From the NCBI GenBank assembly GCA_023512435.1, contig JAILZP010000026.1:1-44139 (forward strand): 44,139 nt of DNA, read 5' to 3'. The notes beneath the pieces are model-generated. The model searched no databases, had not been told where the DNA came from, and saw only the letters and a list, made by a program, of their open reading frames with translations. Both the position numbers and the translations under genes were made by a program. Below are positions 32,900 through 41,368 of the stretch, piece by piece. Each line of letters begins with the position of its first letter. Position 1 is the first letter of the stretch. Origin of the DNA: Peptococcaceae bacterium (GTDB lineage Bacteria; Bacillota; Desulfotomaculia; Desulfotomaculales; Desulfocucumaceae).

Positions 32900-35557
32900 C
32901 TATATCCTTTTCACATCATACCAGTTCGGCCCGGCCTTCATGTCCACCACCAGGGGCACATCCAGCCTGACGGCGTTTTCCATGCAATCCCTGACCAGTT
33001 CCCTGACTTCTTCGATTTCCCGCTCCGGAACGTCGAATATGAGCTCGTCATGAACCTGAAGCACCATCTTGGTCTCAAGACTGCGCTTTCTCAACTCATT
33101 CCATATTCTTACCATGGCCAGTTTGATTATGTCGGCGGCGCTTCCCTGGATGGGGGTGTTGATGGCGGCCCGCTCACCGAAATTCCTGATCGCCTTGTTC
33201 GGGCTGAAAAGGTCGGGCAGATAGCGGCGGCGGTTCAGGATGGTGGTCACGTACCCCTTTTCCCTGGCCTCGGAAATGGTTCTGTCGATAAATGCCCTGG
33301 CGCCCTTGTACCTTTCAAAATAATTCTTTATATAGCGGCCCGCTTCCTGGCGGGATACCCTGATGTCCCTGGCCAGCCCGAAATCGCTGATGCCGTAAAT
33401 AATCCCGAAATTAACGGCCTTGGCCCTGCCCCGCATGTCGGCCGTAACCTCCTCCACGGCCACCCCGAACACTTCCGAGGCCGTCCGGGTATGAATGTCC
33501 TGGTTTTCCCTGAAAGCTTCCAGCAGTACCGGGTCTCCGGCCAGGTGGGCCAGGATCCTCAGTTCAATCTGGGAATAGTCGGCGGCCAGGATCACGTTTC
33601 CATCCCGCCTGGGCTTGAAGACCTTTCTTATTCTCCTCCCTTCCTCCAGCCTGATGGGTATGTTCTGCAGGTTGGGCTCCGCGCTGGAAAGCCTGCCGGT
33701 GGCCGTTATGTTTTGGTGGAAAGTGGTGTGGACCAGACCCGTGCTTGGGTCGATCAAAGGCGAGAGGCCGTCCACATAAGTGGTCTTCAGCTTCATCAAC
33801 TGGCGGTGAAGGATGAGGTGCCGGATGATCTCGTGGGTGTCGGCCAGTTCCTCCAGCACTGCCGCGTCTGTAGAATATCCCGTTTTGGTTTTCTTTATCA
33901 CCGGGAGCTGAAGCTTTTCAAAGAGTATTTGGCCCAGCTGGCGGGTGGAGTTGATGTTGAATTTTTCTCCGGCCAGCCGGTAAATGGTTTCAGTCAGTTG
34001 ATCTATCCTGGCTCCCAGTTCGGCGGACATCTCCGCCAGGATCCCGGCGTCCACCTTCACCCCGGCCGCCTCCATGTCCGCCAGCACCTGCACCAGGGGG
34101 TTCTCCACCTCGTAATAGAGCCTTTCCATTTCGGCCAGCTTAATCTTTTCCTCCAGCAGGGGGGCCAGTCTTCTTGCGGCGTCTGCCCGGGCGCACAAGC
34201 CCGGCGGCCCGCCGCCGGCCGGCAGCACCACGTTCAGGTGCTCCAGGGCCAGGTCATTGATATCCCTGTTCGGCGCTCCCGGATTCAAAAGGTAGGCGGC
34301 AATCATAACGTCAAAAGCCAGGCCGGCGAATCCGATACCGTGTTCCCCCAGCAGCCGCATGTCGGACTTGGCGTTGAAACAAATCTTTTCCAGCCTGGGG
34401 CTGCCCATGGCGGCCGTAATAAACCTCATGGCTCCGGCGGAAGCGGCCGGGACATAAAAATTATCACCGTCGGCAAGGCTCACGGCCGCCGCAGTCAGCC
34501 CTTCCCCCCGGCTTCCCTCCAGGGCCAAGCCGAACCTGCGGCCGGCCATTTTCTTCTGCAGGGTTTCAAAATCCTTCCCGTTCTCCGGCACAGTATACCC
34601 CACCCGGTAGGTTTTCAGGGAAGGCGTCCCGCCGGTTCTGCCGTTTCCGGCATCGGAGCGGTTTTCTCCGGCCTGCCCGTTATCTTCACCTGCCCGTTGG
34701 GTAATGACCTTAATCAAACTCTTAAACTCCAGCCTGCTGAAAAACGGCAGGAGGATGTCGTAATCCGGTCCCTCCCAGAGGCAGCGGGCCGGGTTGAAAT
34801 CAACGGGCACGTTCCTTTCGATGGCGGCCAGCCTTCGGGAGAGCCTGGCCTGATCCGCATATTCCCCGATTTTGGCCGCCAGCCTGGGGTTGACCCGGTC
34901 AAGACTGTTCAACAGGTTTTCCAGGCTGCCGAATTCACTGATCAGTTTGGCCCCGGTTTTCTCGCCAATTCCGGGAACCCCCGGGATGTTGTCCGAGACG
35001 TCCCCGGTCAGGCCCTTCAGGTCCACCAGCTGAGCCGGGGTCAGCCCGTACTTTTCCCAAACCCTGCCCTCGTCGAATTCCTCAAGATCAGTGATCCCCT
35101 TCCTGGTGAGCAATACCGTGGTCAGGGGAGAAACCAGCTGAAGGGCGTCCCGGTCCCCGGTGACGATCAGGCTGCTTATCTTTTCCTTTTCGGCCAGAGC
35201 CACGGCGGTTCCAATCAGGTCGTCGGCCTCGTAGCCCTCCATTTCCAGCACAGGTATGCGCATTGCCGAAAGCATTTCCTTGATCAGGGGGAATTGGGGC
35301 CTCAGTTCGTCGGGAGTGGCCTTGCGGGTCCCCTTGTAGGTTTCCAGTTCGCCATGGCGAAAGGTTATTCTTCCCCTGTCAAAGCAGACGGCCACCATGC
35401 GTGGTTTTCTCTCGCCGAGAATTTTCAGCAGCATGGCGGCAAAGCCGTACACGGCATTGGTAATTTCCCCCTGGCTGGTTGACAGGATCGGGATGGCATG
35501 AAAAGCCCGGTGGGCCAGGCTGTTGCCGTCGATGACCAAAAAGGACTGCGGGGCCAA
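32900..35557 (-). CDS. polA: DNA polymerase I
   Basis: Family A polymerase of 885 residues: 5'-nuclease domain (1-about 290, starting FLVIDGNSLAHRAFHA), a degenerate 3'-5' exonuclease domain (about 315-470) and the polymerase domain. Motif A is ADYSQIELRILAHL, motif B RAKAVNFGIIYGIS and motif C LQVHDELIFDVP. In the exonuclease domain the first catalytic DxE appears as ALE (FGLALEGS), so the first Asp is lost and proofreading is probably absent, as in Bacillus and Thermus enzymes. TTG start with AGGTG upstream. Roles are repair and Okazaki-fragment processing. Confidence 0.97.
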   Translation of the reverse strand: MAPQSFLVIDGNSLAHRAFHAIPILSTSQGEITNAVYGFAAMLLKILGERKPRMVAVCFDRGRITFRHGELETYKGTRKATPDELRPQFPLIKEMLSAMRIPVLEMEGYEADDLIGTAVALAEKEKISSLIVTGDRDALQLVSPLTTVLLTRKGITDLEEFDEGRVWEKYGLTPAQLVDLKGLTGDVSDNIPGVPGIGEKTGAKLISEFGSLENLLNSLDRVNPRLAAKIGEYADQARLSRRLAAIERNVPVDFNPARCLWEGPDYDILLPFFSRLEFKSLIKVITQRAGEDNGQAGENRSDAGNGRTGGTPSLKTYRVGYTVPENGKDFETLQKKMAGRRFGLALEGSRGEGLTAAAVSLADGDNFYVPAASAGAMRFITAAMGSPRLEKICFNAKSDMRLLGEHGIGFAGLAFDVMIAAYLLNPGAPNRDINDLALEHLNVVLPAGGGPPGLCARADAARRLAPLLEEKIKLAEMERLYYEVENPLVQVLADMEAAGVKVDAGILAEMSAELGARIDQLTETIYRLAGEKFNINSTRQLGQILFEKLQLPVIKKTKTGYSTDAAVLEELADTHEIIRHLILHRQLMKLKTTYVDGLSPLIDPSTGLVHTTFHQNITATGRLSSAEPNLQNIPIRLEEGRRIRKVFKPRRDGNVILAADYSQIELRILAHLAGDPVLLEAFRENQDIHTRTASEVFGVAVEEVTADMRGRAKAVNFGIIYGISDFGLARDIRVSRQEAGRYIKNYFERYKGARAFIDRTISEAREKGYVTTILNRRRYLPDLFSPNKAIRNFGERAAINTPIQGSAADIIKLAMVRIWNELRKRSLETKMVLQVHDELIFDVPEREIEEVRELVRDCMENAVRLDVPLVVDMKAGPNWYDVKRI

Positions 35558-35766
35558 TTAAACACACCTGCCTTGAAAAAACTCATTCTGAAGGCCTTAT
35601 CCCGTCGGAATCCAGAAGACAGAATCCAGAATTTATTATATTGAAATTATTTTCACCGGGCGGGATCAAAATACCTGCCTGGTTCCACAGAGATGTTTTC
35701 ACTCCCCATTTTTCGCGGCAGGAAAAGACGGCCACGAGGCCGAAATCATAGATTAGGGGGATGAAA

Positions 35767-37251
35767 ATGGCAGGGAAAATGATTCTTACCGCCTTTAGGT
35801 GTTTTTTTCTTTTTTATTTTTGCCTGTTTTTTATAACCGGGTCAGACCAAGGCTACGCCGCCGGGGATTCAACAAACGCCAAGAAAACCATCCTGGAGGT
35901 CTTCGACTATCTCGAAGAGGCCCATGTCAGCCGGCCGGATGCTGACGAGCTGATGAAGGGGGCAATCCGGGGTATGATTGACACTCTGAAGGACCCCTAC
36001 ACAGACTACCTGAGCGAGGAAGATTTCAACCAGCTGATTGACGACCTGGAGGGGAGTTACGGAGGCATAGGTGTTTACCTGGAGGGACAGGCCGACTACC
36101 CAAGGGTGCAGGAAGTTTTTCCGGGATCCCCGGCCATGGAAGCGGGCCTGAAGACCGGAGACATAATTAAAAAGGTGGACGGAATGGACATCAGGGGGTG
36201 GCCCCTGGTCCAGGCGGTGGAAAAAATAAAGGGCCGGGTGGGAACCAGAGTGATTCTGGTTGTCGGCCGGGGAGACAGCGAATTAACCGTTGAGTTGAAA
36301 AGATCCCATCTCAACGCTCCCACCGTGGAATCAAAGATAATCGGTCATAACACCGGCTACATAGATGTTAAATCCTTCGGTTCCGCAACCCCTGAACAGT
36401 TCAAGTTCCACCTGGACAAACTGATGGCCATGCGCATAAGCGGCCTTGTCATTGACCTGCGGGACAATCCAGGGGGATACATGGACGCAGCCATGGAAAT
36501 GGCGGAAATTTTTCTTGACCCGGAGACGCCGATAGTAATCACCAAAGAATATGACGGAACGGTGACCAGGCACCTGGCCGGCAAGGATGTGAAAACCGTC
36601 AGGGTCCCCCTGGTGGTGCTGATTAATTCCCAGAGCGCCAGCTCGTCGGAGATACTGGCGGGCGCGCTGAAGGACAGCGGGGGGGCCGCCCTGGTGGGTG
36701 AAAAAACCTACGGCAAGGGAACAGGCCAAAGTCTGGTCAGGCTCAGAGCCGGGGGCACTTTAAAAATAACCACCACCGAATACACCACGCCCCTGGGAAC
36801 ACGGGTGGACGGCCAGGGCATAAAGCCCGATTTCGAGGTGGTCACCAGGGAACTGCAGGTCCCTTTCGCCCTCAGGATCCTGGAACCCCAGCCAAAGCAG
36901 ATTGTTTTCAAAGGCAGCACAAAGGAGGTACTCATCGACGGCGACAAGATACCGGCCAGGAACACCCCGGCAGTAAAAAACGGGGCCATGTACCTGCCCC
37001 TGCGTTTTACCCTTGAGGCCTTGGGTTATGTTGTCTCCTGGGAAGAGAAATCCGGCGTCATCACGGCCCGGAAGAAAGATGCCGAAATTGTTCTGCCGGC
37101 AGCGGGCAATCCGCTTTTCAACGGCAGGGAATTATCAGCCGGCAGCGGTGTTTTTATCGAGGACGGCGTGTCATACATTTCCCTCGATTTGATTAAAAAA
37201 CTGGGATACGCGGCAGAACAGGACGGGGACCTCATTACTGTCCGGGGCTGA
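35767..37251 (+). CDS. C-terminal processing peptidase (S41) with copper-amine-oxidase-like stalk domain
   Basis: Exported serine protease of 494 residues. A signal peptide (hydrophobic 5-30) is followed by an N-terminal helical part, a PDZ domain (about 95-170, GSYGGIGVYLE and GSPAMEAGLKTGD), the S41 catalytic domain with Ser in NSQSASSSEILAGAL and Lys in GEKTYGKGTG, and a C-terminal domain (about 390-494, MYLPLRFTLEALGYVVSWEEKSGVITARK) like the copper-amine-oxidase N-terminal module common in Firmicute surface proteins. The ATG at 35767 is used because the AGGGGG is directly before the earlier ATG. It likely acts at the cell surface or during spore formation. Alone on its strand after polA (divergent). 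Confidence 0.9.
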   Translation: MAGKMILTAFRCFFLFYFCLFFITGSDQGYAAGDSTNAKKTILEVFDYLEEAHVSRPDADELMKGAIRGMIDTLKDPYTDYLSEEDFNQLIDDLEGSYGGIGVYLEGQADYPRVQEVFPGSPAMEAGLKTGDIIKKVDGMDIRGWPLVQAVEKIKGRVGTRVILVVGRGDSELTVELKRSHLNAPTVESKIIGHNTGYIDVKSFGSATPEQFKFHLDKLMAMRISGLVIDLRDNPGGYMDAAMEMAEIFLDPETPIVITKEYDGTVTRHLAGKDVKTVRVPLVVLINSQSASSSEILAGALKDSGGAALVGEKTYGKGTGQSLVRLRAGGTLKITTTEYTTPLGTRVDGQGIKPDFEVVTRELQVPFALRILEPQPKQIVFKGSTKEVLIDGDKIPARNTPAVKNGAMYLPLRFTLEALGYVVSWEEKSGVITARKKDAEIVLPAAGNPLFNGRELSAGSGVFIEDGVSYISLDLIKKLGYAAEQDGDLITVRG

Positions 37252-37300
37252 TTCACAATCTTCTCCGGATTGAACTTTGAAAAGGCCGGGAGGAAATCAA

Positions 37301-37918
37301 TTGGATTATTTATTTGACCTTATCGATCCCGTATTAAGGTTGATCACCGCCAGGATAGCCGCCCTGGGCTACTGGGGGGTAGCCATCGGCATGGCGATAG
37401 AGAGCTGCAATATCCCCCTTCCAAGCGAGGTAATCCTGCCTTTTGGCGGTTACCTGGTCTCCACGGGAAAACTAAACTTTTTCTGGACCGCCATAGCCGG
37501 AACCGTCGGCGGGACGGCGGGATCAATCATCTCGTACCTGCTGGGCCTATGGGGCGGGCGTCCCTTTCTGCTGCGCTACGGGAGATACATCGGAATCTCT
37601 GAAAAGAGGCTGGCCATGGCCGACCACTGGTTCTACAAATACGGCGAGGCCACGGTTTTTTTCACCCGGCTGATGCCCATAATCAGAACCTTTATTTCGC
37701 TTCCCGCCGGAATATCCGGCATGAATTTTCCCCGCTTCGTAATCTACACCTTTCTGGGATCACTACCCTGGTGTTTTTTCCTTACCTACCTGGGAGTCAA
37801 ACTGGGGGAACACTGGGAAGATTTAAAGGTATGGTTCCACCGGGCGGACGCGCTGATGGCCGCCGTTATCCTGGGGACGGTTCTGTATCTGTGGTACAGG
37901 TATAAAAGAAAGGGTTAG
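37301..37918 (+). CDS. DedA-family membrane protein
   Basis: A 205-residue integral membrane protein. DedA motifs: IESCNIPLPSEVILPFGGYL with the re-entrant E-x-PxPSE, and FTRLMPIIRTFISLPAGISGM with the conserved Arg residues. Members are thought to flip lipid carriers such as undecaprenyl phosphate or phospholipid. TTG start at 37301, 7 nt after GGGAGGA; an upstream frame extension has no site. It begins 49 nt after the S41 peptidase and is convergent with a second member of the same superfamily. Confidence 0.9.
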   Translation: MDYLFDLIDPVLRLITARIAALGYWGVAIGMAIESCNIPLPSEVILPFGGYLVSTGKLNFFWTAIAGTVGGTAGSIISYLLGLWGGRPFLLRYGRYIGISEKRLAMADHWFYKYGEATVFFTRLMPIIRTFISLPAGISGMNFPRFVIYTFLGSLPWCFFLTYLGVKLGEHWEDLKVWFHRADALMAAVILGTVLYLWYRYKRKG

Positions 37919-37935
37919 AAGAAAGGAATTACGGC

Positions 37936-38643
37936 TCACTGTTGATCTTCTTTTTTGCCCCGTTCGCATTTTTTGCTGAACAGCGAGATCACATTCTTTG
38001 ACTGCAGTGAAAAACAAAGGAGGCTCAGCACGATGATCACCAAGGTGACCTTGGTGATCAAACCTTCGGCCCTTTCCAGGCTATGGCCGAGAAAGGTGTA
38101 AATGACTATCTCCGGCAGCTTCCCGAACACACTGGCCACAAAAAACGCGCCGAAGCTGACCTTGCTGAGGCCGGCGGCGTAGCTGACTACGCTGGAAGGC
38201 AGGATGGGCACCAGGCGGGCCAGGAAAATCACCTTGGCCCCCGATTTTTTGCTCATCTCCTCCACCTGGGGCATATACTTGGCCAGGCGCTGGGAGAAAT
38301 AATCCCTGGCGATTACCCTGGCCAGGTAAAAAGCCACCGTTGCCCCCAGCAGGGCCCCCACCAGGGTAATCACTATGCCCCAGGCAACGCCGAATATGAA
38401 GCCGTTGGCGCCGGCCACAAGAAAAAGAGGCACCGGCGTGGCGATGGTCTGGATAATCATCACCGCTATGCTGATTATAACGGCCCATGCCCCGAAGGAC
38501 AAAAGCCAGTCGGCCAATTCCCTGCTGTCCCGGAATACACCGTGCCAAATGATTCTTTCGGGACCTACCTGGTCCATAATAATTACACCGACCGAAAAAG
38601 CCACGACTAAAATAGAACATGCAATAAGGATCCTTTTTGCCAT
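37936..38643 (-). CDS. TVP38/TMEM64-family membrane protein
   Basis: A 235-residue membrane protein of the SNARE-associated/VTT superfamily: signal-anchor helix at 5-25, then TIATPVPLFLVAGANGFIFG, GALLGATVAFYLARVIAR, the central FLARLVPILPSSVVSYAAGLSKVSFGAFF motif and a final helix, ending in a basic tail. Related in fold to DedA proteins and thought to handle lipids. GGAGGA before the ATG. Its gene converges on the DedA gene with only 17 bp between. Confidence 0.9.
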   Translation of the reverse strand: MAKRILIACSILVVAFSVGVIIMDQVGPERIIWHGVFRDSRELADWLLSFGAWAVIISIAVMIIQTIATPVPLFLVAGANGFIFGVAWGIVITLVGALLGATVAFYLARVIARDYFSQRLAKYMPQVEEMSKKSGAKVIFLARLVPILPSSVVSYAAGLSKVSFGAFFVASVFGKLPEIVIYTFLGHSLERAEGLITKVTLVIIVLSLLCFSLQSKNVISLFSKKCERGKKEDQQ

Positions 38644-38778
38644 AGATTCCTCCGGTTATTCGGCACGATCATAATTAATATATCAAAAAAGCCTATGCCC
38701 CGAAAGCAAAAAAAATAAATCCGGCTGTATTGTGTCGAAAGGTAAACCGCCCGGGCCGTCCGCAGTCCCGGCAGTTGA

Positions 38779-38807
38779 AGAAAACTCCCTGCGCCCGCGG
38801 GGAGTTT
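38779..38807 (-). terminator. Terminator of the rubrerythrin-like gene
   Basis: On the minus strand AAACTCCCC and GGGAGTTTT form a stem with an 8-10 nt GC loop, followed by TTTTCTT. It lies about 20 nt after the gene stop. The remaining 38644-38778 has no visible gene. Confidence 0.75.
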
Positions 38808-38827
38808 CCCTGTCCATGCCTGTTATT

Positions 38828-39340
38828 CTACTTGTAAATGTTTGAAATCTGCAGGTGCTCCACCTCTATTTCCGAGAGGGTCCGGAACACTTCCTTCACC
38901 CGGGGGTGACGGGATTCACCGGCTGCATGAAGGTAGTATTTGATGGCCCGGTGTTCCCTCAGGTGCGCCTCTTCAAACTTTTCCCTGTCCGTATCCGGGC
39001 AGCTCTCCTCCTTAAAATCCGGAATTTCAGCGCCCATTATGCGGGCCAGCAGCTCGGCGTGTTCCATTTCATGCTTGGCCAGCCTTTTGAATATGGCCTG
39101 GGTAAATATGCTTTCGGCCTTCTGGGCACAGCACTGGTAAAAGGTCCAGTTGCTCACTTCGAAACCCAGTGCCGTCCGGCATTTTTCCATGTCGTTGGGG
39201 TCCAGTTCCAGCCTGCCGTAATCCACCCACTCCGCGGCAGGAACCAGTTGTTTCCCGGCAGCCCCGCAGTAAGGGCACCGGTCAGCCTCCCGGCCAAGGT
39301 AAGTTTCGCCGCACAGTTGGCAGCGCAACGGTCTCATCAT
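38828..39340 (-). CDS. Rubrerythrin/ferritin-like di-iron protein with N-terminal zinc-ribbon
   Basis: A 170-residue protein. The N-terminus is a rubredoxin-like ribbon (CQLCGETY...CPYC, Cys about 7, 10, 22, 25); the rest is a four-helix ferritin-like bundle with iron ligands in FEVSNWTFYQ, KHEMEHAELL (ExxH), EEAHLREHRAIKYY and SEIEVEHLQI (ExxH). The ribbon is at the N-terminus rather than the C-terminus as in classical rubrerythrin. A probable peroxide-reducing or iron-handling protein of anaerobes. AGAGGTGA site before ATG. Single gene with its own terminator. Confidence 0.85.
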   Translation of the reverse strand: MMRPLRCQLCGETYLGREADRCPYCGAAGKQLVPAAEWVDYGRLELDPNDMEKCRTALGFEVSNWTFYQCCAQKAESIFTQAIFKRLAKHEMEHAELLARIMGAEIPDFKEESCPDTDREKFEEAHLREHRAIKYYLHAAGESRHPRVKEVFRTLSEIEVEHLQISNIYK

Positions 39341-39422
39341 ACTTAATCACCTCTGGGTTATTATCCCGGCCGTCGTCTTTCCGTATCCGGTTAACGCCGG
39401 TATTTTCAGGTGAAACAGGAAA

Positions 39423-39438
39423 CGGCCGAATCCGGCCG
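39423..39438 (-). terminator. Hairpin after the coat-protein genes
   Basis: CGGCCG pairs with CGGCCG across a 4-nt loop, followed on the minus strand by TTTCCTGTTTC. It is 12 nt past the last coat gene stop. Confidence 0.5.
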
Positions 39439-39449
39439 CTTCTCGTCGC

Positions 39450-39794
39450 TTACCGAAACTGTGTCCAGGTTCCCTGTGCAGGCTGGTACTGCTGCTGCAC
39501 CGCTTGGGCTGGCCATCCCTGGGTCTGGGAGATTACTGTCTGCAGGTGACTCATGGCCTGGGTCACCGTTTCAGGCCGGGCCTGGGCCACCTGGTACCAG
39601 CCGCGGCTGTTCATAAGCCTGAACCACTCGTCCGCCATGGCCACGTGGTCCTGGTTCATACGGCTGAACGCCTGCTTCAACTGGGGCGTGGAGGCTTCCA
39701 AAACACCCTTCGTGTCAAGCTGCGCCAGGTATTTGGTGCTGTTAAGGCAGTCGATGGCAATGCAGACTGGGCTGACTTGTTGATGGTGCGGCAT
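39450..39794 (-). CDS. CotF-like spore coat protein
   Basis: A 114-residue helical protein of the coat F type: ferritin-like bundle with CIAIDCLNSTKYLAQLDTKGVLEAST and MNQDHVAMADEWFRLMNSRGWYQV, ending in a Gln/Pro-rich tail (QQQYQPAQGTWTQFR). Such proteins form part of the spore coat or inter-coat layer, so the organism is expected to sporulate. AAGGAGA 9 nt before the ATG. It follows a smaller relative by 22 bp on the same strand. Confidence 0.85.
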   Translation of the reverse strand: MPHHQQVSPVCIAIDCLNSTKYLAQLDTKGVLEASTPQLKQAFSRMNQDHVAMADEWFRLMNSRGWYQVAQARPETVTQAMSHLQTVISQTQGWPAQAVQQQYQPAQGTWTQFR

Positions 39795-39816
39795 TCGTCC
39801 ACTCTCCTTTCACTTT

Positions 39817-40050
39817 TTAGCTTGGGCGCCACTGGGCCTGGATGGCGGCCATGCCCTGCGGATTCTGGGCGTTCTGCATTAACCCGACCATCATCTGGTA
39901 ATGGTTCTGAAGCACCTGCTGGTGCCGTGCCACCAGATCCCGCACCTGCGGGTCGGGGCACTGGCCGGCGAACACCCTGTACTTCTCAATCAGGCCGATA
40001 TGGGTCATAATCCTGTCGTTCAACTCCATTACTTCCCTTTCCGAAAGCAA
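39817..40050 (-). CDS. Small CotF-like spore coat protein
   Basis: A 77-residue helical protein (LSEREVMELNDRIMTHIGLIEKYRVFAGQCPDPQVRDLVARHQ) typical of the short partner of CotF-like coat proteins in sporulating Clostridia. The frame opens at a GTG that overlaps the GGAGGTG ribosome binding site; the TTG three codons later (40050) has 8-nt spacing and is preferred. First gene of a two-gene coat operon. Confidence 0.8.
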   Translation of the reverse strand: MLSEREVMELNDRIMTHIGLIEKYRVFAGQCPDPQVRDLVARHQQVLQNHYQMMVGLMQNAQNPQGMAAIQAQWRPS

Positions 40051-40123
40051 CCCTGTCACCTCCTGAGCGTAGAATCAGAGTCATTTTATCCCTTTTAAAG
40101 CAGAATTATTCGCGCAAGAAAAA

Positions 40124-40858
40124 TCAAATCACCGAATCGTCGTCCTCCACCTCCTGAACGTAAACCGGATCGTCTTTGCGCAAATCCACGTATAAATTGC
40201 CGTCGGTGGACAGAGTGGCCAGGAACACATCCTCCACCCTTTTTATATTCCTCCGGGAAAGCTCGTCCATGAGCCACTGGCGGGTGAGGCCGTTCTGTCT
40301 CAGGTTTTGATCCACCACCTGCCCGTCCCTGATTATTTCTGACGAGAGCCCCTTGTAGGAAGTGCTGATGCCCAAATCCCGGGGGGTCACCGGGAGGTTC
40401 TGGCTTTTTTTCAGTACGCTCAGCTTTCCGTGGGGCTCCAGCACTGCAAATTCAACCTCGCTCAAATCGAAAACGTCTCTTTCTCTCAGCTGCATCAAAA
40501 GGTCATCAAGGTGATAGCGTATTTTTCTCATGTTTTTTTCATATATTTTACCGTTCTGGACCAGCACCAGGGGTTCGCCCTCCAGCAACTTCCTGGCCGG
40601 CTCGCTTTTTAGGGTCAGATACCCCGTCAGCACCACGGCCAGGGTTAAAACCACCGGGCTTAAGAGAACCCAAAAACCTCCAACCTCTGTGGTGACAAAG
40701 GCACCTCCGATGGTCCCGATGGTTATGCCGATAACAAAATCAAAAAAGGTCATCTGGGCCAGGAGTTTCTTGCCCATGATCCTGGCCAGGCTGATGAGAA
40801 GAACAAAGACAATCAACGAATAACCGACGGCCTGAAAAAAATCGTCGGGCAACCTCAT
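40124..40858 (-). CDS. DUF421-family membrane protein (YetF/YcaP-like)
   Basis: A 244-residue protein: three membrane helices in the first 90 residues (near 10-28, 36-54, 60-80; FDFVIGITIGTIGGAF is the family signature), then a cytoplasmic part with two small beta-rich DUF421 domains (KIRYHLDDLLMQLRERDVFDLSEVEFAVLEPHGKLSV). Homologues in Bacillus are spore-associated membrane proteins. The ATG at 40858 with AAAGGAGG 4 nt upstream is the start; the open frame continues into the upstream pseudogene. The ATG overlaps the stop of that decayed gene (CTATGA), so they were once an operon. Confidence 0.87.
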   Translation of the reverse strand: MRLPDDFFQAVGYSLIVFVLLISLARIMGKKLLAQMTFFDFVIGITIGTIGGAFVTTEVGGFWVLLSPVVLTLAVVLTGYLTLKSEPARKLLEGEPLVLVQNGKIYEKNMRKIRYHLDDLLMQLRERDVFDLSEVEFAVLEPHGKLSVLKKSQNLPVTPRDLGISTSYKGLSSEIIRDGQVVDQNLRQNGLTRQWLMDELSRRNIKRVEDVFLATLSTDGNLYVDLRKDDPVYVQEVEDDDSVI

Positions 40859-41175
40859 AGCCTCCTTTCCGGGACCGGCAGGCCGGAGGCGATAACCTCC
40901 ACCAGGGCCGGGCGGCCGCAGTTCAGCACCTCCCGCAAACACCGTCCAAATCTCCGGAATGATACTGTAAGATCCAAAACCGGCACCCTGTCCATAAAGG
41001 CATCGGCCAGGCAGACCCCCACCTCACCGGCAAGCTGGACTGAACCGAGGCCATCAGCGCCGCCTACTCCTCGTGCCTGACCTGGTAAAAAACAATCTTA
41101 TCCTGCCGCGCCAGGGCACCCAGCAATTGAAAAATATCGCCGGCCGGACACCGGTAATCTCCCCGTATCAGCGAT
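40856..41175 (-). pseudogene. Decayed thiamine-diphosphate enzyme (pyruvate oxidase/acetolactate synthase-like)
   Basis: Reading the minus strand from 41175, the frame gives CPAGDIFQLLGALARQDKIVFYQ then VRHEE, a TAG stop and AALMAS, the N-terminal part of a TPP-dependent oxidase. A missing base then shifts the frame, which continues as VQLAGEVGVCLADAFMDRVPVLDL. A large internal deletion joins this to LREVLNCGRPALVEVIAS, the typical C-terminal end of the same family. The stop TGA overlaps the DUF421 ATG. So a gene of normally about 550 codons has shrunk to roughly 105 codons with one nonsense, one frameshift and at least two deletions (one across the repeated LADA). The family match is by eye but covers both gene ends in the right order. 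Confidence 0.7.
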
Positions 41176-41368
41176 AAGATAATTAAAAAATATTATTCCT
41201 GGAGCCCGCCAGCCTTATTACCCGATCTTTAAACAGGCACATACGGATTCTAATAATGATTTCTTCCGGAATCTTTTCAGTATCTTGCAATCCCCGTCAT
41301 CGCCAAAAGCAGGAAACCTGCCGGACGGCCACCATTCACGTTCACATCACCCCTGCCATATTATCCCT

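Noticed and set aside
32603..35482. Very long plus-strand open frame (959 codons) opposite DNA polymerase I
   Set aside because: It is antisense to a clear polA gene, has a His/Gln/Gly/Pro-rich translation with no domain, and arises from GC-rich codon bias.
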